Assembly (NCBI GenBank): GCA_020831775.1
Contig: JAFIFZ010000079.1
Location: 62,001-126,000 of the forward strand
Source: Phycisphaerales bacterium
GTDB taxonomy: Bacteria; Planctomycetota; Phycisphaerae; Phycisphaerales; UBA1924
Direction of reading: 5' to 3'
Length of the DNA: 64,000 nt
Positions 1 through 8,081 of the stretch are shown here, piece after piece. A program made the position numbers and the translations under genes. The notes beneath the pieces were generated by a model. That model made no database searches. It worked only from the letters and a program-made list of their open reading frames with translations, and was not told where the DNA came from. Positions within the stretch are counted from its first letter, which is position 1. Each line of letters opens with the position of its first letter.

Positions 1-1
1 G

Positions 2-316
2 CTGCACCCCGGGGAGTTCGGGGTGGCTCGGACATTCAGAGACGCATCTCCGGAGGCCCAGCGGGCGAGGTACATGGGGATCGAGCAGGACCCGTTCATG
101 GAGGGGACGCGCTGGCCGGTGGCGGGCGTCGCCAGACGACCGCGATCCGCGGACCCGAGGCCGCCGGTGCGCGGCGCGGCTCCGGAAGAAGAGCCCCGGC
201 CAGCGGACCCGGCGCCACGGCGCCGGAGCAACCGCCCAGAATCAGGGGGAGAAAATCCGGACGCCGAGGGCACGGATGAAAGCGGGCCAGGCGGGAGCGG
301 AAGAAGGGAAGATTGA
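2..316 (+). CDS. C-terminal end of a hypothetical protein (partial)
   Basis: An open frame runs in from the left edge and stops with TGA at 314-316. The first part (ARTFRDASPEAQRARYMGIE, then DPFMEGTRWPV) looks like ordinary protein with GC-rich third positions. The last 60 or so residues are low-complexity Pro/Arg/Glu/Gly, as in a disordered tail. No family is recognised. Because the start lies outside the window, it could also be a chance open frame in GC-rich DNA. The stretch from 317 to 460 holds no gene, only the leader of the next one. Confidence 0.35.
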   Translation: MHPGEFGVARTFRDASPEAQRARYMGIEQDPFMEGTRWPVAGVARRPRSADPRPPVRGAAPEEEPRPADPAPRRRSNRPESGGENPDAEGTDESGPGGSGRRED

Positions 317-460
317 CGCCGGGTGTTCTTCGGCGTTGACTGATGTACACGCGTCCGAGTCGCCCGGAGAGGAGACTGGGGCGCCCCGACCCCCTCAACT
401 GGTGGAGGGGCGGATAGATCGATGGGCCGACGGCCCGGACGCAACCGAAAGGATCTTGCA

Positions 461-1537
461 ATGAAGTATCGGATCAGCTCGTGCCTGCTCGCCGCTGGCG
501 TGGCGGTTTCCGCCGCCCAGGCGCAGAGCGTTCCCGCCTCCATGTACACCGACAACACGGTGATGGTGGCTCATGTCAACCTGATGCAACTGAACCCGCA
601 GGCGATCAAGAGCTCGGTGCGGGCGATGATCGACCGACCGGCGCTTGAGGCGGCGGGCGCGGATGTTTCGTTCATCCCGATGCTCGAACAGCAGCTCAAC
701 CAGGTCGACCAGATGGGCATGTTCATGATGATGTTCACCGGGGCCGGGGCGAACACCGTGACGATGGTCATGGACATGGACCCCGAGGCGCTGGAAGAGG
801 AGCCGACTGTCCGCGTGGTCATGCCCGTGGCCAACGAGCAGGCCCAGGACCAGATGATGCAGATGGTGGCGATGTTCGGCGCCGGCGCCGGGCTGATGGC
901 CTCGGCGCATCAGGAGAACAACGAGCACTACATCGTGATGTACCAGCCCGGGCAGGGCAACCCGCTGGAAGGCAACGGCAACGCCTCCCGTCGCGGGGCG
1001 TTCAGCGAGGCGTTCGGCCCGATGGGCGAGACCTCCGTGCTCCGCTTTGCGATGATCCCCACCGAGGGGCTGCGCAAGCAGGCGAAGGAGAACCTTGACG
1101 AGCTGGAAGACCCCGAGCAGCGCAAGGTCGTCGAGGCGCTGATGAGGTCTGAGTGGTTCGGCGGTTCGCTGAACATCGGCAACGAGCCCTCGATCAACTT
1201 CAGCGCGAAGGTCGACGGCGAGAGCGCCGATCACATCATCGCCGCCCACACCAGCGCCATGGACCAGGTGGGCGAGATGCTCCGCAAGCGCGAGGCGGAT
1301 CTGATCGAGGCCGGCAAGCTGAAGGCCGACGGCGTCCGCCCGACCGACCTTGCCAACCACCTGAGGGCCATCACCCGCCCGACGCGGGAGGGCGGCCTGC
1401 TCCGTATCTCGCTGACCCACACCGAGCTGCGGGACACCACCACGCTGCTGATCCGCGCCTCGCAGGAGAACGAGGAGGGCTTCATGGAGCTCTTCGAGAG
1501 CCTGGGCGAGGGCTTCGGCGTGCCGCGCGGCTTCTGA
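461..1537 (+). CDS. Secreted hypothetical protein
   Basis: A 358-residue protein of unknown function. It begins with a clear Sec signal peptide (MKYRISSCLLAAGVAVSAAQ, likely cleavage after AQA near residue 21), so the mature protein is exported. The start at 461 is chosen because an AAAGGA ribosome-binding site lies 8 bases upstream and the signal peptide begins there; the frame is open further upstream. The mature part is acidic and Met-rich, with no lipobox, membrane segment or recognisable catalytic motif. A helical region around residues 200-230 (QAKENLDELEDPEQRKVVEA) is followed by a segment containing EWFGGSLNIGNE. It stands alone and ends in a strong terminator. Planctomycetes carry many such lineage-specific exported proteins. 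Confidence 0.7.
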   Translation: MKYRISSCLLAAGVAVSAAQAQSVPASMYTDNTVMVAHVNLMQLNPQAIKSSVRAMIDRPALEAAGADVSFIPMLEQQLNQVDQMGMFMMMFTGAGANTVTMVMDMDPEALEEEPTVRVVMPVANEQAQDQMMQMVAMFGAGAGLMASAHQENNEHYIVMYQPGQGNPLEGNGNASRRGAFSEAFGPMGETSVLRFAMIPTEGLRKQAKENLDELEDPEQRKVVEALMRSEWFGGSLNIGNEPSINFSAKVDGESADHIIAAHTSAMDQVGEMLRKREADLIEAGKLKADGVRPTDLANHLRAITRPTREGGLLRISLTHTELRDTTTLLIRASQENEEGFMELFESLGEGFGVPRGF

Positions 1538-1575
1538 CCGATCCCGGTCCTTCGCTCTTCAATGCATCAACACAG

Positions 1576-1603
1576 CGCCCCGGCTTTTCGCCGGGGCGTT
1601 TTT
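1576..1603. terminator. Intrinsic terminator between convergent genes
   Basis: A 9-bp G/C stem (CGCCCCGGC, 1576-1584, with GCCGGGGCG, 1590-1598) around a TTTTC loop is followed by five T on the plus strand. It closes the gene ending at 1537 and may serve the convergent Rieske gene in the other direction. Confidence 0.85.
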
Positions 1604-1622
1604 CATGCGCTGCCGATGATGT

Positions 1623-2738
1623 TCAGCGAACCGGGAAGAGCGCCTCGGCGAGCATGCGGTGGAAGTGGTGGACGCCCTGCTCGCGCGTCGGCGAGTAGCG
1701 CCCGCGCGAGTAGATCCGGGAGCGGACGCCGCGCTGCACCTGCTCGACGACCGCCTCGTCCTCGCGTTCGACCTTGTCGAGCTCGGCGCCGGCGCCCTTG
1801 TCGAGGCGGGATTCGTCGGCGACATAGGTCAGGAAGGAGACCTTGGTCAACGCCGGGCCGAGAGGGCGGACGATGTTGACCGAGCAGCCCCACGGGTAGA
1901 AGTTGAGCATGGTATTGGGCCAGAGCCACCAGTAGTACGCCGCGACGCGCCGGCCGCTGTCGGGGTGGTCGTCCGGGATCTGGAAACAGTCCTCAGCGCC
2001 TTTGGCGATGCCGAGCTGGAGGACGGCGCCTGGGAAAAGCTCGGTGCTGTAGCTCCCGTAGTCGAGCGCCTGGGCGAGCGAGTCGTGCACGAAGGGGACA
2101 TGGAAGCCCTCGAGGTAGTTCTCGACATACAGGGCCCAGTTGCACTTGACGAGGTAGTCGCGGCTGCGCGTCGGCTCGTGGCGCATCTGGCGCATGTCGA
2201 GGAAGCCGACACGGTCGAGCACCGGCGCCGCGAGTTCCGCCAGTTGGGCGGCCGGGTCGATCGAGGCGAAGAGCCACGCGCCGAGAGCCTCGCACGGGAT
2301 CGGGCGCAGGTTGTCAGCGGGCGATGGGAAGTCTTCGGTCTCTTCGAACTCGGGCATAGAGCGGAAGGCGCCGTCGAGGGCGAAGCGGCGGCCGTGGTAG
2401 TTGCAGCGGAGCTGGGCGCACTTGCCGGCCTGCGTGCAGACGAGGTTGCCCCGGTGGGTGCAGACATTGGAGAGGCAGCGGAGCGTGTCGCGCTCGTCGC
2501 GGGTGACGACGACAGGCTCGTCGAGCAGGCCTTCGAGGATCGTCAGCGGGCGGGCGGAGCCGGGAAGCGAGACCGATTCGAGATCGGTGACGAGCTGCCA
2601 GCTGGGGGCGAAGACCGCGTCGCGCGAGCGCTCGTACACCTCGGGATCGGTGTAGACCCACGAGGGGAGGGTCTGGGCGCGCCGGATGTCGGCGTCGATC
2701 TGGAAGGATTCTCTTTGCACGGGCCGCTGGGGCTTCAT
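1623..2738 (-). CDS. Rieske non-heme iron oxygenase, alpha-subunit type
   Basis: A 371-residue aromatic-ring-hydroxylating-dioxygenase-like protein. The N-terminal Rieske [2Fe-2S] domain shows C93-T-H95 and C112-N-Y-H115, the CxH-(16)-CxxH ligand pattern. The C-terminal catalytic domain has the mononuclear iron segment NWALYVENYLEGFHVPFVHD around residues 200-220 (Asn, Glu, two His). Enzymes of this family oxidise aromatic rings, quaternary amines or sterols using electrons from a partner reductase. No ferredoxin or reductase gene is present here, so the substrate cannot be assigned. The ATG at 2738 overlaps the stop of the upstream TIGR03546/TIGR03545 gene (ATGA), which indicates translational coupling. 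It is the last gene of a three-gene operon with two membrane proteins. Confidence 0.88.
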   Translation of the reverse strand: MKPQRPVQRESFQIDADIRRAQTLPSWVYTDPEVYERSRDAVFAPSWQLVTDLESVSLPGSARPLTILEGLLDEPVVVTRDERDTLRCLSNVCTHRGNLVCTQAGKCAQLRCNYHGRRFALDGAFRSMPEFEETEDFPSPADNLRPIPCEALGAWLFASIDPAAQLAELAAPVLDRVGFLDMRQMRHEPTRSRDYLVKCNWALYVENYLEGFHVPFVHDSLAQALDYGSYSTELFPGAVLQLGIAKGAEDCFQIPDDHPDSGRRVAAYYWWLWPNTMLNFYPWGCSVNIVRPLGPALTKVSFLTYVADESRLDKGAGAELDKVEREDEAVVEQVQRGVRSRIYSRGRYSPTREQGVHHFHRMLAEALFPVR

Positions 2739-4603
2739 CCGCCGCCGCCGGAGTCGTTGCGGTCGCGTTCACGGCGCTGGCCGGGCAGGAGGCCCCGGAG
2801 GCGGTCGGTGGTCTCTTCGCCCACGGCGTCGCGGATGCGTCGCTCGGCCTCGTCGGTGACTCTGTCGGCCTGCTCGCCGATGAGCTCGGCGGCCCGCTGC
2901 TCGCCCGCCTGGCGCAGGGCGCGGACGAGGGCGTCGTCCTCGACGCTGATGCGCGGGGCGCTGATGCGTCCTGTGACGAGCAGGGGCAGGCTCATCTTGT
3001 CGAGGTCGGTCGCGCCGACCTGGGGGAGCTGGAGCTTGGTGTTGTGGAAATCGATGTTGAGGGGCATGTCGAGGCGGATGCCCCCGGCGAGGCCGAAGCC
3101 GCCGTCGAGAGAGACATCGAGCGTGCCGCCTTCGAGCAGCGGACTGCCGCCGGTCCAGTCCTGGGGCAGGAGCATGCTGGAGATCTGGTCGGCGCTGAGG
3201 CCCTTGCGGACGAAGGTGAGGGTGTTGGCGCCCCCGCCCCGGCTCGCTTCGCGGAGCGAGGCGTTGAAGACCAGCGTCTCGTTGATCGATCGGAAGTCGA
3301 TGCTGGGCGCTTCGGCGACCAAGTGCGGGTGGGTCGAGAGCGAGCGGGCGACGAGGCGGACGGGCTCGTCGGGCATCGCCTCGATGATGAGCCCGTCGAT
3401 CTCGATCTCGCGGACGATGAACTTCGGGGCGTCCTGCATCAGGTGGTCGGCCCTGACGCGGGCGTAGCCGAGCTCGGCGGCACGGCGTTCGAGGCGCTCG
3501 CGGAGGGTTTCTTGGTCCTCGTCGCCGACGGGGTCGGTCGGTTCGTCGTCGGTCTTCTCGCCGATCTTTTCCAGCCAGCGTTCGATCTGACGGAGGCGGT
3601 CGTACCAGAGTTCGGCGTCCTTGACATAGTCTTCGATGGTCTTGCCGGGCCCGGGGTCGGGGTCGGGCCTGGGCTCGCGCCCGATCAGGACGCCGGGCGT
3701 CTCACGCTGCGGGCCGCTGAATGCCTCGCGGACCGTAACGCGGTCGACGGCGAAGCGCCCTCGCAGGAGGTCTGCCGTGTCGACGAGCGCTTCGAGCGTG
3801 TCGGCCCTGAAGAGGTCCTTGTCGAGCTCGGCGGCGTCGGCCATCGCGAGGCGCGCGACGGTGACGCGGCCCTCGCGGATGTTCAGCGAGACGCTCTCGA
3901 TGTCGACGGTGGCGCCGTTCGCCCGCTCCATCGCGTGCTTGGCGGTGCGGGTGAGGATCGGCTCTGCGAGCAGCCCCCGGGCGAAGAAGCCGACCACCAG
4001 CAGCACGAGCACGAGCCCGACGCCGACGGGGCGGATGGGCAGGCCGACCTTCTTCTTGAGCAGGTCTTCGTAGGTCTTCTTGCCCTTGCTCTTGCCGAGC
4101 AGAAGCCATGTGGAGAAGCGGGCGAAGGGGTTGGCGGCGAGCTTCTTGTAGCGGTCTGAGCCCTGTTCGAGCTTCGACATTCTTTTGCGATAGTCCGACA
4201 GCATCTTGACGAGGAGCAGCCCGCTGGCGACGCCGAGCACGATCGCGATGAGCTGCCCGCCGGTGTTGGCGTAGAACTCGAAGCCGAAGAAGGCGAGGAC
4301 GGGGGCGTTGATCGCCCATTCGAAGAGCGGGCGGGTCGGCCCGTCGAGCAGGACTCGTCCGGCATGGAAACTGACGGGCAGGAGCGCCAGCGCCACGAGC
4401 TTGAAGACGCCGGCCGAGACGATCGCCAGGAACAGGTTGGCGTTGAGCACCACCAGCAGCAGCACGAGGGCGATCAGCAGGCCCGGGGCCTGGCTGAAGC
4501 CGGGGACGAACCCGATCATCGCCCCCAGTGTCGTGGCGAGCACGATCTGGAGGGGCGTGGCGCGTCCGCGGATGAGTTTTCCGATCCTGCGTGTGATCAG
4601 CAT
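2735..4603 (-). CDS. Fused TIGR03546/TIGR03545-type membrane protein
   Basis: A 622-residue protein. Residues 1-160 carry several hydrophobic segments and match my recollection of TIGR03546 (start MLITRRIGKLIRGRATPLQI, then LATTLGAMIGFVPGFSQAPG). After a basic stretch and one more membrane segment (around residue 195-215) comes a long region of AsmA-like character (ATVDIESVSLNIREGRVTVA) with a charged coiled segment near residues 310-360, like TIGR03545. In other genomes these are, as I recall, two adjacent genes in outer-membrane bacteria; here they form one polypeptide. The start at 4603 is chosen because homology begins there; the frame runs on upstream inside the next gene. It overlaps the DUF3754 gene by 7 bases. 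A role in the envelope is inferred; the biochemical function is unknown. Confidence 0.7.
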   Translation of the reverse strand: MLITRRIGKLIRGRATPLQIVLATTLGAMIGFVPGFSQAPGLLIALVLLLVVLNANLFLAIVSAGVFKLVALALLPVSFHAGRVLLDGPTRPLFEWAINAPVLAFFGFEFYANTGGQLIAIVLGVASGLLLVKMLSDYRKRMSKLEQGSDRYKKLAANPFARFSTWLLLGKSKGKKTYEDLLKKKVGLPIRPVGVGLVLVLLVVGFFARGLLAEPILTRTAKHAMERANGATVDIESVSLNIREGRVTVARLAMADAAELDKDLFRADTLEALVDTADLLRGRFAVDRVTVREAFSGPQRETPGVLIGREPRPDPDPGPGKTIEDYVKDAELWYDRLRQIERWLEKIGEKTDDEPTDPVGDEDQETLRERLERRAAELGYARVRADHLMQDAPKFIVREIEIDGLIIEAMPDEPVRLVARSLSTHPHLVAEAPSIDFRSINETLVFNASLREASRGGGANTLTFVRKGLSADQISSMLLPQDWTGGSPLLEGGTLDVSLDGGFGLAGGIRLDMPLNIDFHNTKLQLPQVGATDLDKMSLPLLVTGRISAPRISVEDDALVRALRQAGEQRAAELIGEQADRVTDEAERRIRDAVGEETTDRLRGLLPGQRRERDRNDSGGGG

Positions 4604-6042
4604 TCGCGCACCTCCGTGCGGGCGGGTTTGAACGGGGACCTTGCCTTGGGCGCCAAGCCCGGGGGCTGGGGGAGCGGGGCGCCTTGGGGGGCGGCGCCCT
4701 GCTCGCCCGACTCTGAACCGTGCGACGCATCGGCGTCGGCGGGGCTCGGGGAGGCCGGGCTGTTGGCGGGCTCTTGGGGGGGGACTTCGTTGGGTTCTTC
4801 GTCGGCTTCGAGCCTGGTGAAGTGGTGGTCGATGGTCGCCTGGTGGCGGTAGTGCTCCATGAGCACTTCGACCGACTCCTGAGCGTCCATGACGCGGAAC
4901 GAGGCGCGGTCGGCCCAGAGGCCCATCCGATCGAGCGCCTCGCACGCGTCCTTGGCGTCGAAGCGGATGCGGATGCCGAACCGTTTGGCGATGTACCGGC
5001 CGGCACGATCGCGCAGGTCGTCCTCGGTCGTGATCGGTTCGAGGAGCCCGCGCTCGGCGGCGGTGCAGAGCGTCCAGGCGAGGATCGCTTCCTTCTGCTC
5101 TTCCTGGGCGACCATGGTCGTCAGCGTGTGGATCGCGCCGGCGTTGTTGGACATGTTCTGGAAGTAGAGGTGGCGGGTGCGCTGGGTGTCGCGCTTGTCT
5201 CTGGCACGCTTAAAGCCGAAGACGGCGCGGAACATCAGCAGGACAAGGGCGAAGGCGATCATCCAGAGGATCTGGGTTCGCAGGATGAGCCGGCCGCCGA
5301 TCGAGGTGAAGCGGATCCCCATCTTCGAGAGGCGCCAGACGGTCGAGCCGATGACGCCGCCGGCGCCGGCGAAGGCCTGCATGCGGTCGAACCAGCCCAT
5401 CTTCGCCCGCGCGTGGGGCAGGAGGGCTTCTAGGCCCGAGAGCGGGATCTCGCGGAACATCTTCAGGTGGATCGAAGGGTCGTCCTTGAGGCGGGCGAAG
5501 ACGAGGACTCGCCGGAAGAGCGGCATCGGCACGACCTGGCCCCGGAACGGTCGAGAGAAACTCCGGGCCGTCCGTGAGCTCCACCCCCGCCCGCGGACCC
5601 AGACCGAGAGCATGTCGAGGCGTTCTTCGTCGAGCTTGACGCGCAGGCCGGAGATCTGGCCCGCGACGATCGCCTCTTGCATCTGGTCGCCGGAGAGCTT
5701 GTGGAAGTTGGCCCGCTGGAGGAGGTACTCGCCGCGCCGGCGGAGCTCCTGGAAGGCCTCTTCGCCCCCGTGTTTGGCGTCGCGCCCGATCGAGAGCGAG
5801 TCGGACTCGGGGTTGAAGGCGTCGTAGAGGTCGTCGATCTCTTCCTCGAAGGCCGAAGCTTCCTGGGTGACGACCAGCCCGATCGCGCCGGCGACGCGCC
5901 TGATCTCCGGCCCCATGTCGCCCAGGGCGCGTTGGTCCCTGGCGAGCGCGTCGACGAACTCCCGGGCCCGCAGGGGGACGCAGCGGTCGTCGACGCTGGA
6001 GTGCGCCTGGCGGAGGGGTGATGGGATCGACCCGGAGTTCAT
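4597..6042 (-). CDS. DUF3754 (TMEM143-like) membrane protein
   Basis: A 481-residue protein. The central part resembles DUF3754: PLFRRVLVFARLKDDPSIHL, then LLPHARAKMGWFDRM, a hydrophobic hairpin (LILRTQILWMIAFALVLLMF), then RHLYFQNMSNNAGAIHTL followed by the acidic AQEEQKEAILAW segment. Function is unknown in bacteria and in the mitochondrial TMEM143 relatives. An acidic Pro/Ala-rich tail ends the protein. The start at 6042 (MNSGSIPSPL) is preferred because residues upstream of it in the open frame are low-complexity and lie inside the divergent gene. It is the first gene of the operon that continues with the TIGR03546/TIGR03545 fusion (7-base overlap) and the Rieske oxygenase. Only 34 bases separate it from the divergent lipoprotein gene. 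Confidence 0.7.
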   Translation of the reverse strand: MNSGSIPSPLRQAHSSVDDRCVPLRAREFVDALARDQRALGDMGPEIRRVAGAIGLVVTQEASAFEEEIDDLYDAFNPESDSLSIGRDAKHGGEEAFQELRRRGEYLLQRANFHKLSGDQMQEAIVAGQISGLRVKLDEERLDMLSVWVRGRGWSSRTARSFSRPFRGQVVPMPLFRRVLVFARLKDDPSIHLKMFREIPLSGLEALLPHARAKMGWFDRMQAFAGAGGVIGSTVWRLSKMGIRFTSIGGRLILRTQILWMIAFALVLLMFRAVFGFKRARDKRDTQRTRHLYFQNMSNNAGAIHTLTTMVAQEEQKEAILAWTLCTAAERGLLEPITTEDDLRDRAGRYIAKRFGIRIRFDAKDACEALDRMGLWADRASFRVMDAQESVEVLMEHYRHQATIDHHFTRLEADEEPNEVPPQEPANSPASPSPADADASHGSESGEQGAAPQGAPLPQPPGLAPKARSPFKPARTEVREC

Positions 6043-6076
6043 CGGGGCAATGGTATCAACCGGATAGAATCCTGCC

Positions 6077-6616
6077 GTGCCCGAGAGTGTCTTCTCGTCA
6101 TCCCGACCCGGAGCGACCGGCCGCGGCTTGCGGACATCGTTGTGTGCTGCCCTGGCCGTTTTATTGGTCTTTCTTGGCGGGTGTGCCGTGAACCCGTGGC
6201 CCGAGGCGTTTGTGCAGACGGGCGACTTCGGGCGTGCGACCGGGCAGGCCCCGGTGCTTGAGTTGGCCGAGTTCGAGGACCTCTCGCCCGAAGAGACGCT
6301 CCAAGGGCACGAGGTGATCGGGCACGCGTCGATGACGGCCCGGTACACGACGGCGATCGAGAGCGACCTGCGTCGGTTCGGCGCCGAGATCGGTGCCGAC
6401 CGCGTCGTCTGGGGGCTGCGGCTCTTGCACACCGAGCTCGACACGGACCTGCGGCCTGTCTTCGAGACCGATTCGGCGACCTACCGGACACGGCGAGACG
6501 CCGACGGGCGACGGACCGAGGTCAGGCGGCGCGGGACCTCGACGACCTATGTCCCGGTCGTCAGAGAGCGTGCGTACTACGCCTTCAGAGCCGTCTTCTA
6601 CCGCAGGGCAGACTGA
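6077..6616 (+). CDS. Hypothetical lipoprotein
   Basis: A 179-residue protein with a GTG start. A hydrophobic stretch ends in a lipobox (LCAALAVLLVFLGGC, Cys at about 36), so it is likely lipid-anchored after signal peptidase II cleavage. The N-terminus ahead of the hydrophobic stretch is long, and a TTG start at LRTSLCAALA is possible. The mature part is polar with mixed alpha/beta character (HEVIGHASMTARYTTAIESD; ERAYYAFRAVFYRRAD at the end) and matches no family I know. It is followed 4 bases later by the asparaginase gene, so the two are probably cotranscribed. It is divergent from the DUF3754 gene. Confidence 0.65.
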   Translation: MPESVFSSSRPGATGRGLRTSLCAALAVLLVFLGGCAVNPWPEAFVQTGDFGRATGQAPVLELAEFEDLSPEETLQGHEVIGHASMTARYTTAIESDLRRFGAEIGADRVVWGLRLLHTELDTDLRPVFETDSATYRTRRDADGRRTEVRRRGTSTTYVPVVRERAYYAFRAVFYRRAD

Positions 6617-6620
6617 GACC

Positions 6621-7157
6621 ATGCGCCACCTGACCATCATCACCACCGGCGGCACGATCGAGAAGACCTACGACGAGCGCACGGGCGTTCTGGACAACCG
6701 CGCCTCGATCATCCGGCGGATGCTGCGTCGGTTGCGCCTGGAGCAGACCTCGATCAACATCATCGAGCTGCTGAGCAAAGACAGCCTGATGCTCACCGAC
6801 GCCGACCGGCGCCGGATCGTCGATGTCGTCAAGGCGACGGGCGCCGCCGACAGTGCCGAGCGGGCCGTGGCCGACGGGATTGTGATCCTGCACGGGACCG
6901 ACACGCTGGAGCAGACGGGCGACCTCTTGCTCAGCGAGATCCCAGAACCCCGCGTGCCGATCGTGCTGACCGGGGCGATGCGCCCGTTCGAGATGGTGCG
7001 CTCCGACGCGCTGCAGAACCTCACCGAGGCGCTGTTCGGCGCCGGGGTGCTTGGGCCGGGCGTCTGGTGCGTGGCGCACGGGCGGGCGCTGCGGTTCCCC
7101 GGCGTGCGCAAAGACCGCGACGCGGGCACATTTGTCCAGTCCGACGACGCTTCCTGA
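6621..7157 (+). CDS. Single-domain L-asparaginase-like protein
   Basis: A 178-residue protein matching only the N-terminal domain of type I/II asparaginases. It has the first catalytic motif at the extreme N-terminus (LTIITTGGTIEK, nucleophilic Thr), the second motif HGTDTLEQTGDLL, and the third conserved block VLTGAMRPFEMVRSDAL. Full-length enzymes have about 330 residues. The C-terminal domain is absent here, and the ORF ends cleanly with TGA and no remnant after it. Short asparaginase-domain proteins of this size exist in other bacteria, so this may be a natural short form rather than a truncation. Asn hydrolysis is inferred, not certain. It sits 4 bases after the lipoprotein gene and 34 bases before the phosphatase gene. 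Confidence 0.8.
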   Translation: MRHLTIITTGGTIEKTYDERTGVLDNRASIIRRMLRRLRLEQTSINIIELLSKDSLMLTDADRRRIVDVVKATGAADSAERAVADGIVILHGTDTLEQTGDLLLSEIPEPRVPIVLTGAMRPFEMVRSDALQNLTEALFGAGVLGPGVWCVAHGRALRFPGVRKDRDAGTFVQSDDAS

Positions 7158-7191
7158 ACACGCCCCACTCCTCTTCGACAGGGTTCCGATC

Positions 7192-7671
7192 GTGCTGACG
7201 CTCTACCTCATCCGTCACGGCAAGGCCGACCCCGAATCACCCACCGGGCGCGACGAGGACCGCCCGCTCCTGCCGCGGGGCGAGCGGCAGGCGCTGCGCC
7301 TCGGCCCGGCGCTCTCTGCGATGGAGTTTCCGCCCTCGCTGCTGGTTGTCAGCCCGACGCTGCGGGCGCGCCAGACGGCGGCGAGGCTGCTGGACTCGAT
7401 GGCGGTGCCGCTGGTGTTCGATGAAGGGCTGCGTGTTGATCGGCCTGTTTCATCGTTGCTCGATGTGCTCGACGAGCATCTGGGCGAGCGGGCGGTCGCG
7501 CTGATCGGGCACAACCCGCAGCTGCAGTTCGCCGCGGCGACGCTGACGGGCGGCCCGGGCGCCCCGCCCCCGGCTGTGCGCACCGGTCAGGCGCTGGTGC
7601 TCAGCGTCGACCCGGAGCGCAGCTTGCTCGGGAACGCGAAGCTGGTTGATTCGCTGCGGTTTGATGATTGA
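7192..7671 (+). CDS. sixA: SixA-type phosphohistidine phosphatase
   Basis: A 159-residue histidine phosphatase. The RHG nucleophile motif lies at the N-terminus (LTLYLIRHGKADPE), the second arginine block follows (VVSPTLRARQTAARLL), and the late catalytic His is in ALIGHNPQL. The size and the RHGKA start match SixA proteins, which remove phosphate from His-phosphorylated phosphotransfer domains; whether that is the substrate here is inferred. The GTG at 7192 is chosen because the RHG strand must lie within the first ten residues and a CAGGG site lies upstream. The open frame extends back into the asparaginase gene in another frame. Probably cotranscribed with the two genes before it. Confidence 0.82.
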   Translation: MLTLYLIRHGKADPESPTGRDEDRPLLPRGERQALRLGPALSAMEFPPSLLVVSPTLRARQTAARLLDSMAVPLVFDEGLRVDRPVSSLLDVLDEHLGERAVALIGHNPQLQFAAATLTGGPGAPPPAVRTGQALVLSVDPERSLLGNAKLVDSLRFDD

Positions 7672-8081
7672 CGCAAGCGCTTCATCGGGCGATGACAGCA
7701 GCAAAGTGTGAGGCCCCGTGACTCAAGACGCTCCGAAGGAGCGCCGGAACCTTGCGACGGGTGGAGCGCCTCGCGATGCGCAGCATCGCGTGAAGCGGAA
7801 CCCGTGGAGAGCGACACAATCAGCCGAGCCCCGAAGGGGCGAAGGAATGGGTTTCGCGCACGACCCGAGTGTTCCTGCGGCGAAGCACAACAGTCCTCCT
7901 CCGTCCCTTCAGGACGGCATCGCTGTTGATCGCTGTCCACGGGCTTGCTCGGCTGCGCCTCGCGGCGCCCGTGGCAAGGATCGTCCGCTCCTTCGGAGCG
8001 GGAAACACACCGGCCATAGTGGTCGCCTTTCATGTAGACCGACGCATGGTCGGTCAACCTGAGTGAGGGCGCAACAATTCG
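7672..8081. repeat. Intergenic array of short palindromes
   Basis: This 410-base gap holds no convincing gene but at least six perfect short inverted repeats: CGCTCC-GAA-GGAGCG at 7729-7743, CGCGATGC-GCA-GCATCGCG at 7772-7790 nested inside ACGGGT/ACCCGT (7757-7762 and 7800-7805), GCCCC-GAA-GGGGC at 7828-7840, CCGTCC-CTTCA-GGACGG at 7901-7917, CCACGGGC/GCCCGTGG at 7937-7944 and 7967-7974, and CCGCTCC-TTC-GGAGCGG at 7985-8001. Three of them share a CCGAAGG or CCTTCGG centre. It resembles the palindromic intergenic repeats known from many bacterial genomes. It lies between convergent genes. Confidence 0.7.

Noticed and set aside
1659-3467. Long plus-strand open frame of 602 codons
   Set aside because: It is antisense to the Rieske and TIGR03545-type genes, has no conserved motifs and is a product of high GC at third positions.
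7708-8062. Small ORFs in the palindrome region
   Set aside because: They lack ribosome-binding sites and consist of translated palindromes, a common source of false genes.
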